DNA of 11,367 bases from Clostridiales bacterium (GTDB taxonomy: Bacteria; Bacillota; Clostridia; Oscillospirales; Oscillospiraceae), in the NCBI GenBank assembly GCA_019422005.1, contig JAHZEF010000006.1, positions 33,014 through 44,380 on the forward strand, given 5' to 3'. The notes under the pieces are model-generated. The model saw nothing but the letters and a program-made list of their open reading frames with translations. It ran no database searches and was not told the DNA's origin. The stretch's first letter is position 1. Each line of letters opens with the position of its first letter. A program made the position numbers and the translations under genes. Of this stretch, positions 5,808-11,367 are shown in pieces.

Positions 5808-5831
5808 TTCTGCTTTCCTCCTGATCCTTGA

Positions 5832-7022
5832 TTAAAGCCGCTCGTTGGCCGCGGCGAAAATTGCGCGCATATCCTGTTCGTCCAGCACCCGGAATGTGCC
5901 GATGGTCCGTGTACCGCGGTAGCTGCACAGAGAAGCCAGCTGATCCAGCACAGCGTCGTCCTGCCGTCCGATCAGCGCCGGCAGGCCTGCCGGCATTCCC
6001 AACGCCTGGAAATAGGCCTCTGTGGCGGCAATTCCGGCCAGGGCTGCCTCTTCCACAGAAAAAGAGGCTTCAATATCCCATACGTTTCGGGCATAGCGGG
6101 CAAAGCGGGCGGGATTGGCCTGATAAACGTACCGCGCCCACGAAGCCCAGACGGCTGCCAGACAGGCCCCGTGGGCCTGATCGAACATCGCTCCCAGAGC
6201 CTGGCTCAGCTGATGCGGGGCAAAGTCTTTCTTTCCTCCCAGGCCGGTCAGGCCGTTATGCGACAGGCTGCCGCACCACATGATCTCGCTCATGGCGTGC
6301 TCGTCCCCGGGGTCGCGCACAACGCTCAGGCCATTGCGGATTACCACACGCAGCAGCGCTTCGGCAATGTCGTCGGTTGTCTCATTGTCGGTGACCGGGT
6401 TGAAATACCGGTCCAGGGTGTGCATCATGATGTCGGTGACGCCGCAGGCTGCCTGATAGGGAGGGAGCGTGCCCGCCAGCGCGGGATCCAGAATCGCAAA
6501 GGCCGGACGGTTGAACTGTGTGGTCAGGCCGCGCTTGACGCCGCTTTCTTCGTCGGTGAGCACGGCCGAATCGCTGGTTTCGCTTCCGGCGGCGGGGATG
6601 GTCGGGACTGCGCCCACCGGCATGGAACGGCAGAGCGCGTCCGGGCTGAGCCAGATCTCATTCCAGATATCGAGGCCGGGATTGGCAGCGCCGTGGGCCA
6701 CGGCCTTGGCCGTGTCGATTACGCTGCCGCCGCCGACGCCCAGGATCATGTCCGCCTGCATTTCAATGGCGGCGGCAATGGCGTCGCGGGCAAAGGCGAC
6801 CCGCGGGTTGGGCTGTACGCCGCCGAGCGGCCGGCAGACAAGTCCCGCGTCGCGGAGCTGCGCGCAGATCCGGTCGAGCAGGCCGGACCGGACGGCGCTG
6901 CCGCCGCCGTAGAGAACCAGTACGCGGCTGCCCCCGTATTTCCGGACATACCGGGCCGTCTGGGCCTCCGCGCCGGGGCCGAACACGACCTCCGTGGGCA
7001 CCTGATAGGTAAAACCTCTCAC
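5832..7022 (-). CDS. Iron-containing (YqhD/BdhA-type) alcohol dehydrogenase
   Basis: A 396-residue group III metal-dependent alcohol dehydrogenase. The nucleotide-binding segment is LGVGGGSVIDTAKA (94-107), and the YGGGS at 38-42 is typical of the NADPH-dependent butanol dehydrogenase/YqhD branch. Metal ligands are predicted as D197 and H201 (ITDIMMHT), H270 (FAPHQL) and H284 (QAHGA), each exactly three beyond the YqhD ligands D194, H198, H267 and H281 as I recall them. These enzymes reduce aldehydes to alcohols; the physiological aldehyde is not evident. The start is GTG at 7022 with AGGAGG about six bases upstream. It sits between the ACT gene (40-base gap) and hom (24-base gap), so it is co-transcribed with both, an unusual place for a fermentative enzyme. 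Confidence 0.95.
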   Translation of the reverse strand: MRGFTYQVPTEVVFGPGAEAQTARYVRKYGGSRVLVLYGGGSAVRSGLLDRICAQLRDAGLVCRPLGGVQPNPRVAFARDAIAAAIEMQADMILGVGGGSVIDTAKAVAHGAANPGLDIWNEIWLSPDALCRSMPVGAVPTIPAAGSETSDSAVLTDEESGVKRGLTTQFNRPAFAILDPALAGTLPPYQAACGVTDIMMHTLDRYFNPVTDNETTDDIAEALLRVVIRNGLSVVRDPGDEHAMSEIMWCGSLSHNGLTGLGGKKDFAPHQLSQALGAMFDQAHGACLAAVWASWARYVYQANPARFARYARNVWDIEASFSVEEAALAGIAATEAYFQALGMPAGLPALIGRQDDAVLDQLASLCSYRGTRTIGTFRVLDEQDMRAIFAAANERL

Positions 7023-7062
7023 GCTGTTTCCTCCTTGTTGAAATCCTGTGTTTCAGAAGCTG

Positions 7063-7503
7063 TCAGCCCGCCACAATCCCGGCCTTGACAACGCCGCTCT
7101 GGGCGCTGATCTGTTTGAGAAGCTCTTCAACCGGGCATAAAAGATCTGTGGTCTCGGCGGAGATGGTGACCATGGCTGCGCCGCTGGTGGGAATGGATTG
7201 ATTAATGGTCAGAATATTGGCGCCGCAGGCGGCAAAAATAGAAAGAATGCCGGACAGAAGCCCTGCCTGATCCAGCAGCACCAGCTGAAATGTGATAATA
7301 CGGCCCGCCATCAGGTTTTGGAACGGCGCGATGCTGTCGCGGTATTTGTAAAATGCGCTGCGGCTGATCTCCACCGACCTGGCGGCCTCGTTGACCGTGG
7401 AAGCCTCGCCGGTTTCCAGCATGCGCTTGGCTTCGGCGACCTTCAGAAATACCTCCGGCAGGGCGGCGGCTTCCACAATATAGTATTTCGGTGTCCGTTT
7501 CAC
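7063..7503 (-). CDS. ACT-domain protein, UPF0735/PheB family
   Basis: A 146-residue protein with the UPF0735 layout: an N-terminal segment KYYIVEAAALPEVFLKVAEAK, then TVNEAARSVEISRSAFYKY (36-54), which reads like a helix-turn-helix, and a C-terminal ACT domain at about 69-143 (FQLVLLDQAGLLSGIL, then ANILTINQSI). ACT domains bind amino acids, and this family commonly sits beside homoserine dehydrogenase or chorismate/phenylalanine genes in Firmicutes. The GTG at 7503 is chosen because GGGAGG lies about eight bases upstream; the in-frame GTG at 7512 overlaps that site itself. It is first in the operon with Fe-ADH and hom. It may sense threonine or a related amino acid and act on transcription or on Hom; the target is inference. 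Confidence 0.92.
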   Translation of the reverse strand: MKRTPKYYIVEAAALPEVFLKVAEAKRMLETGEASTVNEAARSVEISRSAFYKYRDSIAPFQNLMAGRIITFQLVLLDQAGLLSGILSIFAACGANILTINQSIPTSGAAMVTISAETTDLLCPVEELLKQISAQSGVVKAGIVAG

Positions 7504-7559
7504 GGCGTTCACCTCCCGGGTGTCTTCCCGACGCGATCATATGTGCGCCGGATACGGTT

Positions 7560-7588
7560 ATGGTATCATGTTATTGCCGGAATTGCAA
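7560..7588 (-). promoter_or_regulatory. Candidate promoter of the ACT-ADH-hom operon
   Basis: On the minus strand TTGCAA (7583-7588, 4/6), 17 bases, TACCAT (7560-7565, 4/6) with an upstream TGA making an extended -10. The start would be near 7553, 50 bases before the ACT start codon. No T-box, riboswitch or attenuator is visible in the leader, so feedback may go through the ACT protein itself. Confidence 0.5.
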
Positions 7589-7675
7589 CCGACAAAACTT
7601 CCAGTTTTTCAGGGAATTTCCCTCGTTCCTCGTATGATTCCACCAACACCTTGCCGGAAAGGGGCGGCTGTCGGT

Positions 7676-8761
7676 TTGAAGAAAAACAAGATTATCCGTG
7701 TGGTGCTGATTGTTCTGGCGGCGGGCGCGGCCCTGTGGCTGGGGGCGGTGTTTCTGCTGCCGGTGGTGCTGCCGTTTCTGATCGGGCTGCTGATTGCCCG
7801 GCTGGCGCAGCCTGTGGTCCGCTTCCTGCAGGAGCGGGTGAAGCTGCCGCGGTGGCTGGCGTCCGGACTGGCCGTTCTGGGCCTGTTTTGCCTGCTGGGC
7901 GCAGGGGTCTATTGGCTGTGCCGCAGCGTCTGCGGCGAACTGGCCCGGTTTACGCAGGAGCTGCCGGTACTGCTGCAGTCACTGGCACAGCCGATGGCGC
8001 GTCTGCGGAGCTGGGCGACGGGGCTGACGGAACGCGCGCCGGAATTTTTGGCGGAGACGCTCCGGGAGAGTGTGGACAGCTTTTTTGAAAATGGATCTGT
8101 GGTTGCGGAAAAGGGATACGCGGCGCTGTTTTCCCTGGCGTCCAGCACCATCGCGGGGCTGCCGGACCTGTTCCTGTTCCTGGTGACCACCGTTTTGGCC
8201 AGCTTTATGATCTGCAGCCAGTATGAGGCGATTTGGGCGTTTGCAGACCGGCAGCTGCCGGCGGCCTGGAAAAACCGGTATGAGTCCGTCGTCACCAGCC
8301 TGCGCACGACGCTGGTCGCGTGGCTGAAAGCGCAGATGAAGCTGATCGGCGTCAACTTTCTTCTGCTGACCATGGGGCTGATGCTGCTGAATGTGGAATT
8401 CCCGCTTCTGTTCGGCGCGCTGATCGCGCTCATTGACGCGCTGCCCGTGTTCGGTACGGGGACCGTGCTGATTCCCTGGGGGATCCTCAGCTTCCTGCGG
8501 GGCAACACCCGGATGGGCGTAGGGCTGATGCTGCTTTACGGCGCCGCCTATTTGACGCGCACAACGCTGGAGCCGCGCCTGGTGGGCAGGCAGATGGGGC
8601 TGAATCCGCTCCTGACGCTGCTGGCGCTTTATGCCGGCTATCGGATCATGGGCGTGGCCGGCATGATCGTATTCCCCATCGGGGCGATTTTGATCAAACA
8701 GTTCTGGGATCATACGGTGCCAAAGACGCGGTTTGAATCGCCCGGCGGCGGAAATGCGTGA
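7676..8761 (+). CDS. ytvI: YtvI-like sporulation integral membrane protein (AI-2E transporter family)
   Basis: A 361-residue multi-pass membrane protein of the AI-2E/YtvI family. Hydrophobic segments lie at about 10-44, 62-82, 160-182, 222-240, 243-270, 281-294 and 311-342, with the soluble segment at 84-158 usual for the family. ALIDALPVFGTGTVLIPWG (251-269) and TLEPRLVGRQMGLNPL (297-312) are the conserved C-terminal motifs; DxLPxxGTGTVLIPW is what I recall for YtvI in spore formers. Its transport role in sporulation is not settled. The TTG at 7676 is chosen because KKNKIIRVVLIV follows directly and GGGGCGG lies eight bases upstream; earlier in-frame starts would add an unlikely basic extension and overlap the divergent promoter. 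No convincing own promoter is seen. It is followed by the infC promoter. Confidence 0.85.
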   Translation: MKKNKIIRVVLIVLAAGAALWLGAVFLLPVVLPFLIGLLIARLAQPVVRFLQERVKLPRWLASGLAVLGLFCLLGAGVYWLCRSVCGELARFTQELPVLLQSLAQPMARLRSWATGLTERAPEFLAETLRESVDSFFENGSVVAEKGYAALFSLASSTIAGLPDLFLFLVTTVLASFMICSQYEAIWAFADRQLPAAWKNRYESVVTSLRTTLVAWLKAQMKLIGVNFLLLTMGLMLLNVEFPLLFGALIALIDALPVFGTGTVLIPWGILSFLRGNTRMGVGLMLLYGAAYLTRTTLEPRLVGRQMGLNPLLTLLALYAGYRIMGVAGMIVFPIGAILIKQFWDHTVPKTRFESPGGGNA

Positions 8762-8789
8762 GAAATCAAAAATATTGATCGGAAAACCG

Positions 8790-8818
8790 TTGACTTTGCA
8801 CGGAAAATCCGGTATAAT
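8790..8818 (+). promoter_or_regulatory. Promoter of infC-rpmI-rplT
   Basis: TTGACT (5/6), 17 bases, a perfect TATAAT. This is the strongest promoter in the window, as expected for a ribosomal operon. Transcription would start near 8825, leaving a leader of about 150 bases. Confidence 0.9.
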
Positions 8819-8824
8819 TCCTCT

Positions 8825-8976
8825 GTAAAACAAAGAAGGAGCGGCAGCCCCGCGCCTCACCCCAGGCGGCAGAGCCAAAGGGTTAACAGGGAGACCGGCG
8901 GAAACGGCGGGATCATTGTGTGCGGGTGCTGTGCGGCATCCGCATTTTTGCATTTTGAAATTGGAGGTGCTTTCCC
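8825..8976 (+). ncRNA. infC leader RNA, putative L20-type autoregulatory leader
   Basis: The 150-base leader precedes infC-rpmI-rplT and ends in a terminator hairpin, the arrangement of the Firmicutes L20 leader, in which excess L20 protein causes premature termination. A small hairpin GCCT-loop-AGGC (8854-8867) is visible, and CACCC (8858-8862) is complementary to GGGTG (8924-8928) in the terminator 5' arm, a possible antiterminator pairing. The match to the Rfam L20_leader model is inferred from position and organisation, not computed. Confidence 0.6.
8921..8949 (+). terminator. Attenuator terminator in the infC leader
   Basis: TGCGGGTGC and GCATCCGCA form a 9-bp stem (one G-U pair) with a 6-base loop, followed by TTTTT. 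It lies 28 bases before the infC start codon, between promoter and genes, so it must act conditionally; this is the expression platform expected for an L20 leader. Confidence 0.8.
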
Positions 8977-9495
8977 ATCGGTAAATTAGAACATCAGCTC
9001 AACGAGGAGATCCGCGATAAGGAAGTCCGTGTGATCGGGTCAGACGGCGCGCAGCTCGGTATTATGTCCTCTGCAGATGCGCTGAACCTTGCGTTTGAAA
9101 AGGATCTGGATCTGGTCAAGATCTCGCCCAGCGCTACGCCGCCCGTGTGCAAGATCATGGACTACGGCAAGTTCCGCTTTGAGCAGGTCAAAAAGGAAAA
9201 GGAAGCCAAGAAAAATCAGCGAATCGTGGAGATCAAGGAAGTCCGCATGTCCCCCAACATCGACGTGGCCGACTTCAATGTCAAGCTGAAAAACGCACAG
9301 AAATTCCTGGCGGACGGAAACCGTGTCAAGGTTACCGTTCGGTTTCGCGGCCGTGAGATGGCGCATACGTCCATCGGCGAGGAGCTTTTGAAGAAGTTCG
9401 GCGAGTCCTGTGCTGAGGTTGCCAATGTGGAGAAGAACCCCAAGCTCGACGGTCGGCACATGTCCATGTTCCTGAGCCCCAGGAACGCGAAGTAA
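8977..9495 (+). CDS. infC: Translation initiation factor IF-3
   Basis: A 172-residue IF-3, which binds the 30S subunit and enforces correct start-codon choice. The N-domain includes QLGIMSSADALNLAFEKDLDLV and PPVCKIMDYGKFRFEQ. The linker is basic (KKEKEAKKNQ), and the C-domain has NVKLKNAQKFLADGNRVKVTVRFRGREM. The start is taken as ATC at 8977: it is preceded by GGAGG with nine bases spacing and gives the usual N-terminus GKLEHQLNEEIRDKEVRVI, whereas the first in-frame GTG (9031) would remove 18 conserved residues. Rare starts (ATT/ATC) are a known infC hallmark that lets IF-3 repress its own translation. It is followed by rpmI and rplT in the canonical order. Confidence 0.97.
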   Translation: MGKLEHQLNEEIRDKEVRVIGSDGAQLGIMSSADALNLAFEKDLDLVKISPSATPPVCKIMDYGKFRFEQVKKEKEAKKNQRIVEIKEVRMSPNIDVADFNVKLKNAQKFLADGNRVKVTVRFRGREMAHTSIGEELLKKFGESCAEVANVEKNPKLDGRHMSMFLSPRNAK

Positions 9496-9523
9496 AAACC
9501 ATATTCGGAAGGAGAACCACCAA

Positions 9524-9721
9524 ATGCCTAAGATGAAAACCCATTCCGGCGCGAAAAAGAGATTCAACCTCACCAAGACCGGCAAGGTAAAGAGAGCCCA
9601 CGCCTTCAAGAGCCATATCCTCACCAAAAAGACCACCAAGCGTACCCGCGGCCTGCGCCAGACCGGCTATGCCGATGTGACCAACGAAGCCGCCGTCAAG
9701 AAAATGATCCCGTACAAATAA
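9524..9721 (+). CDS. rpmI: 50S ribosomal protein L35
   Basis: A 65-residue, highly basic protein beginning MPKMKTHSGAKKRF, the invariant L35 N-terminus, with KVKRAHAFKSHILTKKT following. L35 is a small component of the large ribosomal subunit. The length (about 64-66) is normal. The ATG at 9524 has GAAGGAG upstream. It sits between infC (28-base gap) and rplT (40-base gap). Confidence 0.99.
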   Translation: MPKMKTHSGAKKRFNLTKTGKVKRAHAFKSHILTKKTTKRTRGLRQTGYADVTNEAAVKKMIPYK

Positions 9722-9761
9722 TCGGGTGTACCGTATCTAGGATTTAGGAGGATATTGAAAC

Positions 9762-10115
9762 ATGGCTAGAGTGAAAGGCGCAATGATGACGCGCAAAAGA
9801 AGAAATAAGACCCTGAAGCTGGCGAAGAGCTACTGGGGTTCCAAGTCCACCCATTTCAAGATGGCCAAGCAGGCCGTCAAGAAATCCGGCGTGTATGCCT
9901 ATGTGGGACGCCGCCTGAAAAAGAGAGACTTCCGCCAGCTGTGGATCACCCGTATCTCTGCGGCGGTGGCTCCGTTCGGGCTCAATTATTCCCGCTTCAT
10001 GTACGGCCTGAAGAAAGCCGGCGTGGAGATGAACCGGAAGGCTCTGAGCGAGCTGGCCATTGCCGACGCCGCTGCGTTTGCCGCTTTGGTGGATGTGGCC
10101 AAGAAGGCGCTTTAA
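9762..10115 (+). CDS. rplT: 50S ribosomal protein L20
   Basis: A 117-residue basic protein with the L20 signature MARVKGAMMTRKRRNK and the long-helix region KLAKSYWGSKSTHFKMAKQ. RDFRQLWITRISAAV and GLNYSRFMYGLKKAGVE are conserved in the globular domain. L20 is an early assembly protein binding 23S rRNA, and in Firmicutes it also represses its own operon through the leader RNA. AGGAGG lies about ten bases before the ATG. Length is typical and it is the last gene before the operon terminator. Confidence 0.99.
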   Translation: MARVKGAMMTRKRRNKTLKLAKSYWGSKSTHFKMAKQAVKKSGVYAYVGRRLKKRDFRQLWITRISAAVAPFGLNYSRFMYGLKKAGVEMNRKALSELAIADAAAFAALVDVAKKAL

Positions 10116-10128
10116 GGTATGCTTACAG

Positions 10129-10158
10129 GCCCCGGCAGCAGCGCTGCCGGGGCTTTTT
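10129..10158 (+). terminator. Terminator of infC-rpmI-rplT
   Basis: GCCCCGGCAGC and GCTGCCGGGGC form a perfect 11-bp stem with a 3-base loop, followed by TTTTT. It begins 13 bases after the rplT stop codon. Confidence 0.93.
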
Positions 10159-10199
10159 GCATCGGCAGGCCGGCGCAGAAACTGAACGGAGGGAGTTAA

Positions 10200-11057
10200 T
10201 TGGATCTGCAGCGTGGAGATGTGATAGGGCTGACCGCCTGTTCCGACGGGCGGACAGAAGCGGAGCGGGCGGAGATCCTGCGGCTGATGGCCGTACTGCA
10301 GGAAATGGGGCTGAGGCCGGTGCTGTCGGAAGAGATCTATGCCCGAACGGGGGCGTACCGGGAAACGGCCCGGAAAAGGGCGGAAGCGCTGATGCGCTTC
10401 TATGCGGACGACAGCGTCCGCGCAATCTTTGACATTTCCGGCGGCGACACGGCCAACGGCATTCTGGAGTATCTGGATTTTGACTGGATCCGGCGGCATC
10501 CGAAGCCCTTCTGGGGCTACAGTGACCTGACGGCAGTGCTCAACGCCCTCTTCTGCCGGTCGGGAGCGGTTTCCTGCCTGTATCAGATCCGGAATCTGGT
10601 GCGGGACCGCACGGGCAGGCAGTTGGAGGCATTCCGGGAATCCCTGTTTTCCGGAGGGGAGCGCTTATTCCGGGTGCAGTGGCGCTTTGTGCAGGGATGC
10701 GGTATGGAGGGGGTTGTGATCGGCGGCAACGCCCGATGTTTCCTGAAGCTGGCCGGAACGCCGTATCTGCCGGATTTTCAGGGAAAGCTTCTGCTGCTGG
10801 AGGGGTATGGGGGCGGCGCGCCGCAATTGGCGGCGTATCTGCGCCAGCTCCGGCAGATGGGCGCCTTTTCGAAGCTGTCCGGGCTGCTGCTGGGGAGCTT
10901 TACCCGGATGGAGGAGCGGGGGGAGCGTGCGGATGCGATAGGACTGGCGCAGGAGATTGTGGGGGATCCCCGGTTCCCGATTGCTGAAACCAGGGAAATC
11001 GGCCATCAGGCGTCGTCCGGCTGCATCAGGATCGGCGCGTTGTACCGGCTGAAGTGA
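10200..11057 (+). CDS. S66-family peptidase-like protein (LD-carboxypeptidase/MccF fold), probably lacking the nucleophile serine
   Basis: A 285-residue protein with the S66 layout: an N-terminal GDVIGLTACSDG, then FDISGGDTANGILEYLDF (77-94) and KPFWGYSDLTAVLNAL (102-117). The putative catalytic Glu is E201 (LLLLEGYGG) and His is H269 (REIGHQASSG). S66 enzymes cleave LD bonds in peptidoglycan peptides or microcin C-type conjugates with a Ser-Glu-His triad. In MccF the pattern is GG-x-x-S-N; here it is GGDTAN, so Ala85 stands at the serine. Glu and His are 68 apart, as I recall for E243 and H311 of MccF. It may be an inactive homologue, a binding protein or a variant branch. The TTG start at 10200 follows GGAGGGAG. 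With only 41 bases after the rplT terminator and no visible promoter, readthrough is a likely source of transcription. Confidence 0.85.
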   Translation: MDLQRGDVIGLTACSDGRTEAERAEILRLMAVLQEMGLRPVLSEEIYARTGAYRETARKRAEALMRFYADDSVRAIFDISGGDTANGILEYLDFDWIRRHPKPFWGYSDLTAVLNALFCRSGAVSCLYQIRNLVRDRTGRQLEAFRESLFSGGERLFRVQWRFVQGCGMEGVVIGGNARCFLKLAGTPYLPDFQGKLLLLEGYGGGAPQLAAYLRQLRQMGAFSKLSGLLLGSFTRMEERGERADAIGLAQEIVGDPRFPIAETREIGHQASSGCIRIGALYRLK

Positions 11058-11070
11058 TCAGCAGAACAAG

Positions 11071-11117
11071 ACAGCCAGGGCCCCGCGGCAGGCTTGCCGC
11101 GGGGCCCTGGCTGTTTT
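11071..11117. terminator. Convergent terminator between the S66 gene and the right-end gene
   Basis: A perfect 20-bp stem from ACAGCCAGGG to CCCTGGCTGT with a 4-base GGCT loop. It ends with TTTT on the plus strand and CTTGTT on the minus strand. It is 13 bases past the S66 stop codon and 13 bases before the minus-strand stop at 11130, so it can serve both genes. Confidence 0.92.
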
Positions 11118-11129
11118 CTGCAGCGGATG

Positions 11130-11367
11130 TTACGGCAGCTGGACGGCGGCGGGGCGGGAAGCGGCGATGGTCTCTTCCGCAGTGACCTCGCGGCCAAGCT
11201 GGCTGGAGAGCGTGATGCCCTCCTGGATCAAAAGCGTGTCCAGCGCCAGCTGCGCCGTGGGCAGCAGCGGAACACGGCCCAGCAGGGCGGCGATCCAGTG
11301 CGCTTCCGAGGAACTGTATGAATATTCAAGAGGCTGCGTATTCTTCCAGCGGAAATCCATCTGTTCC
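11130..11367 (-). CDS. Gfo/Idh/MocA-type oxidoreductase, C-terminal fragment (runs off the window)
   Basis: The last 78 codons and stop of a minus-strand gene that begins beyond the window. The visible part includes EAHWIAALLGRVPLLP, TAQLALDTLLIQEGI and SSQLGREVTAEET. This resembles the C-terminal helix and strand of Gfo/Idh/MocA oxidoreductases, where a segment of the type (E..I.A...G..P....A.....I..AI..S...GREV) closes the domain that binds sugar-derived substrates. The catalytic and NAD-binding parts lie outside, so the substrate cannot be stated. The ATG at 11360 is internal by this reading, as the frame stays open to the edge and no ribosome binding site precedes it. Confidence 0.6.
   Translation of the reverse strand, partial: EQMDFRWKNTQPLEYSYSSSEAHWIAALLGRVPLLPTAQLALDTLLIQEGITLSSQLGREVTAEETIAASRPAAVQLP

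Noticed and set aside
4227..5831. A 534-residue open frame on the plus strand, antisense to hom
   Set aside because: It lies opposite a well-supported homoserine dehydrogenase, has no recognisable motif and is rich in Gly/Ala/Asp/His. Long antisense frames are common at this GC content.
6171..7088. A 305-residue open frame on the plus strand over the alcohol dehydrogenase
   Set aside because: Antisense to a gene with conserved metal ligands; no motif of its own.
7511..7652. A GGGAA/TTCCC inverted repeat and TATGAT before ytvI as its promoter
   Set aside because: TATGAT (7633-7638) has no -35 match at 16-18 bases and the inverted repeat has only 6-base arms; not enough to call a promoter or operator.
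8977..9030. Starting infC at the GTG at 9031
   Set aside because: This would remove 18 conserved N-terminal residues and leave the GGAGG at 8963-8967 without a start codon; ATC at 8977 fits both the ribosome site and the family.
1..11367. CRISPR, phage, transposon, toxin-antitoxin or anti-phage defence genes
   Set aside because: No spaced direct repeats, transposase, integrase, nuclease or toxin motifs are visible in any plausible frame; the region is ordinary metabolic and core genes.

Overview
The window comes from a GC-rich Firmicute, most likely an anaerobic gut-type clostridium (Oscillospiraceae-like). The clues are anaerobic ferrous-iron uptake genes, an aldo/keto reductase with ferredoxin-type clusters, a YtvI-type sporulation membrane protein, clear AGGAGG-type ribosome binding sites, sigma-A promoters (TTGACA/TATAAT-like, 17-base spacers) and frequent GTG/TTG starts. 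The taxonomy is inferred from gene content and base composition only. No rRNA, tRNA, CRISPR array, insertion sequence or prophage gene is visible. This is mainly a core-genome region, and its interest lies mostly in regulation.

Left end (1-700, minus strand): a ferrous-iron operon in the order promoter, feoA, second feoA, feoB (only the first 21 codons are inside). A repeated box, GTTAG-N6-CTAAC, occurs three times around the promoter. A fourth, near-identical copy lies between the second feoA and feoB, next to a terminator-like hairpin.

803-2671: a TetR-family regulator (minus) and an NAD-dependent epimerase/SDR (plus) diverge from face-to-face promoters that share their -10 region; the SDR is closed by a strong terminator. 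2674-3970: an aldo/keto reductase with a C-terminal 2x[4Fe-4S] module has its own promoter and a terminator that can serve both strands.

3986-7588 (minus strand): a probable operon running from an ACT-domain protein (UPF0735/PheB type) through a YqhD/BdhA-type metal-dependent alcohol dehydrogenase to homoserine dehydrogenase, then a small DUF6512-like membrane protein whose ribosome binding site lies in a 39-base near-perfect palindrome. The first three genes suggest control of aspartate-family amino acid synthesis, with an alcohol dehydrogenase placed unexpectedly between the ACT protein and Hom.

7676-10158 (plus strand): ytvI, then the translation operon infC-rpmI-rplT with a strong promoter, an attenuator-type leader and the rare ATC start codon expected of infC. 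10200-11057: an S66-family (LD-carboxypeptidase/MccF-like) protein in which the expected nucleophile serine appears to be alanine. The window ends with the C-terminal part of a probable Gfo/Idh/MocA oxidoreductase on the minus strand, separated from the S66 gene by a 20-bp-stem convergent terminator.

No clearly new multi-gene system is present. The observations most worth following are the four-box iron regulon layout with the feoA/feoB internal terminator, the palindrome over the DUF6512 ribosome binding site, and the S66 protein lacking its serine.
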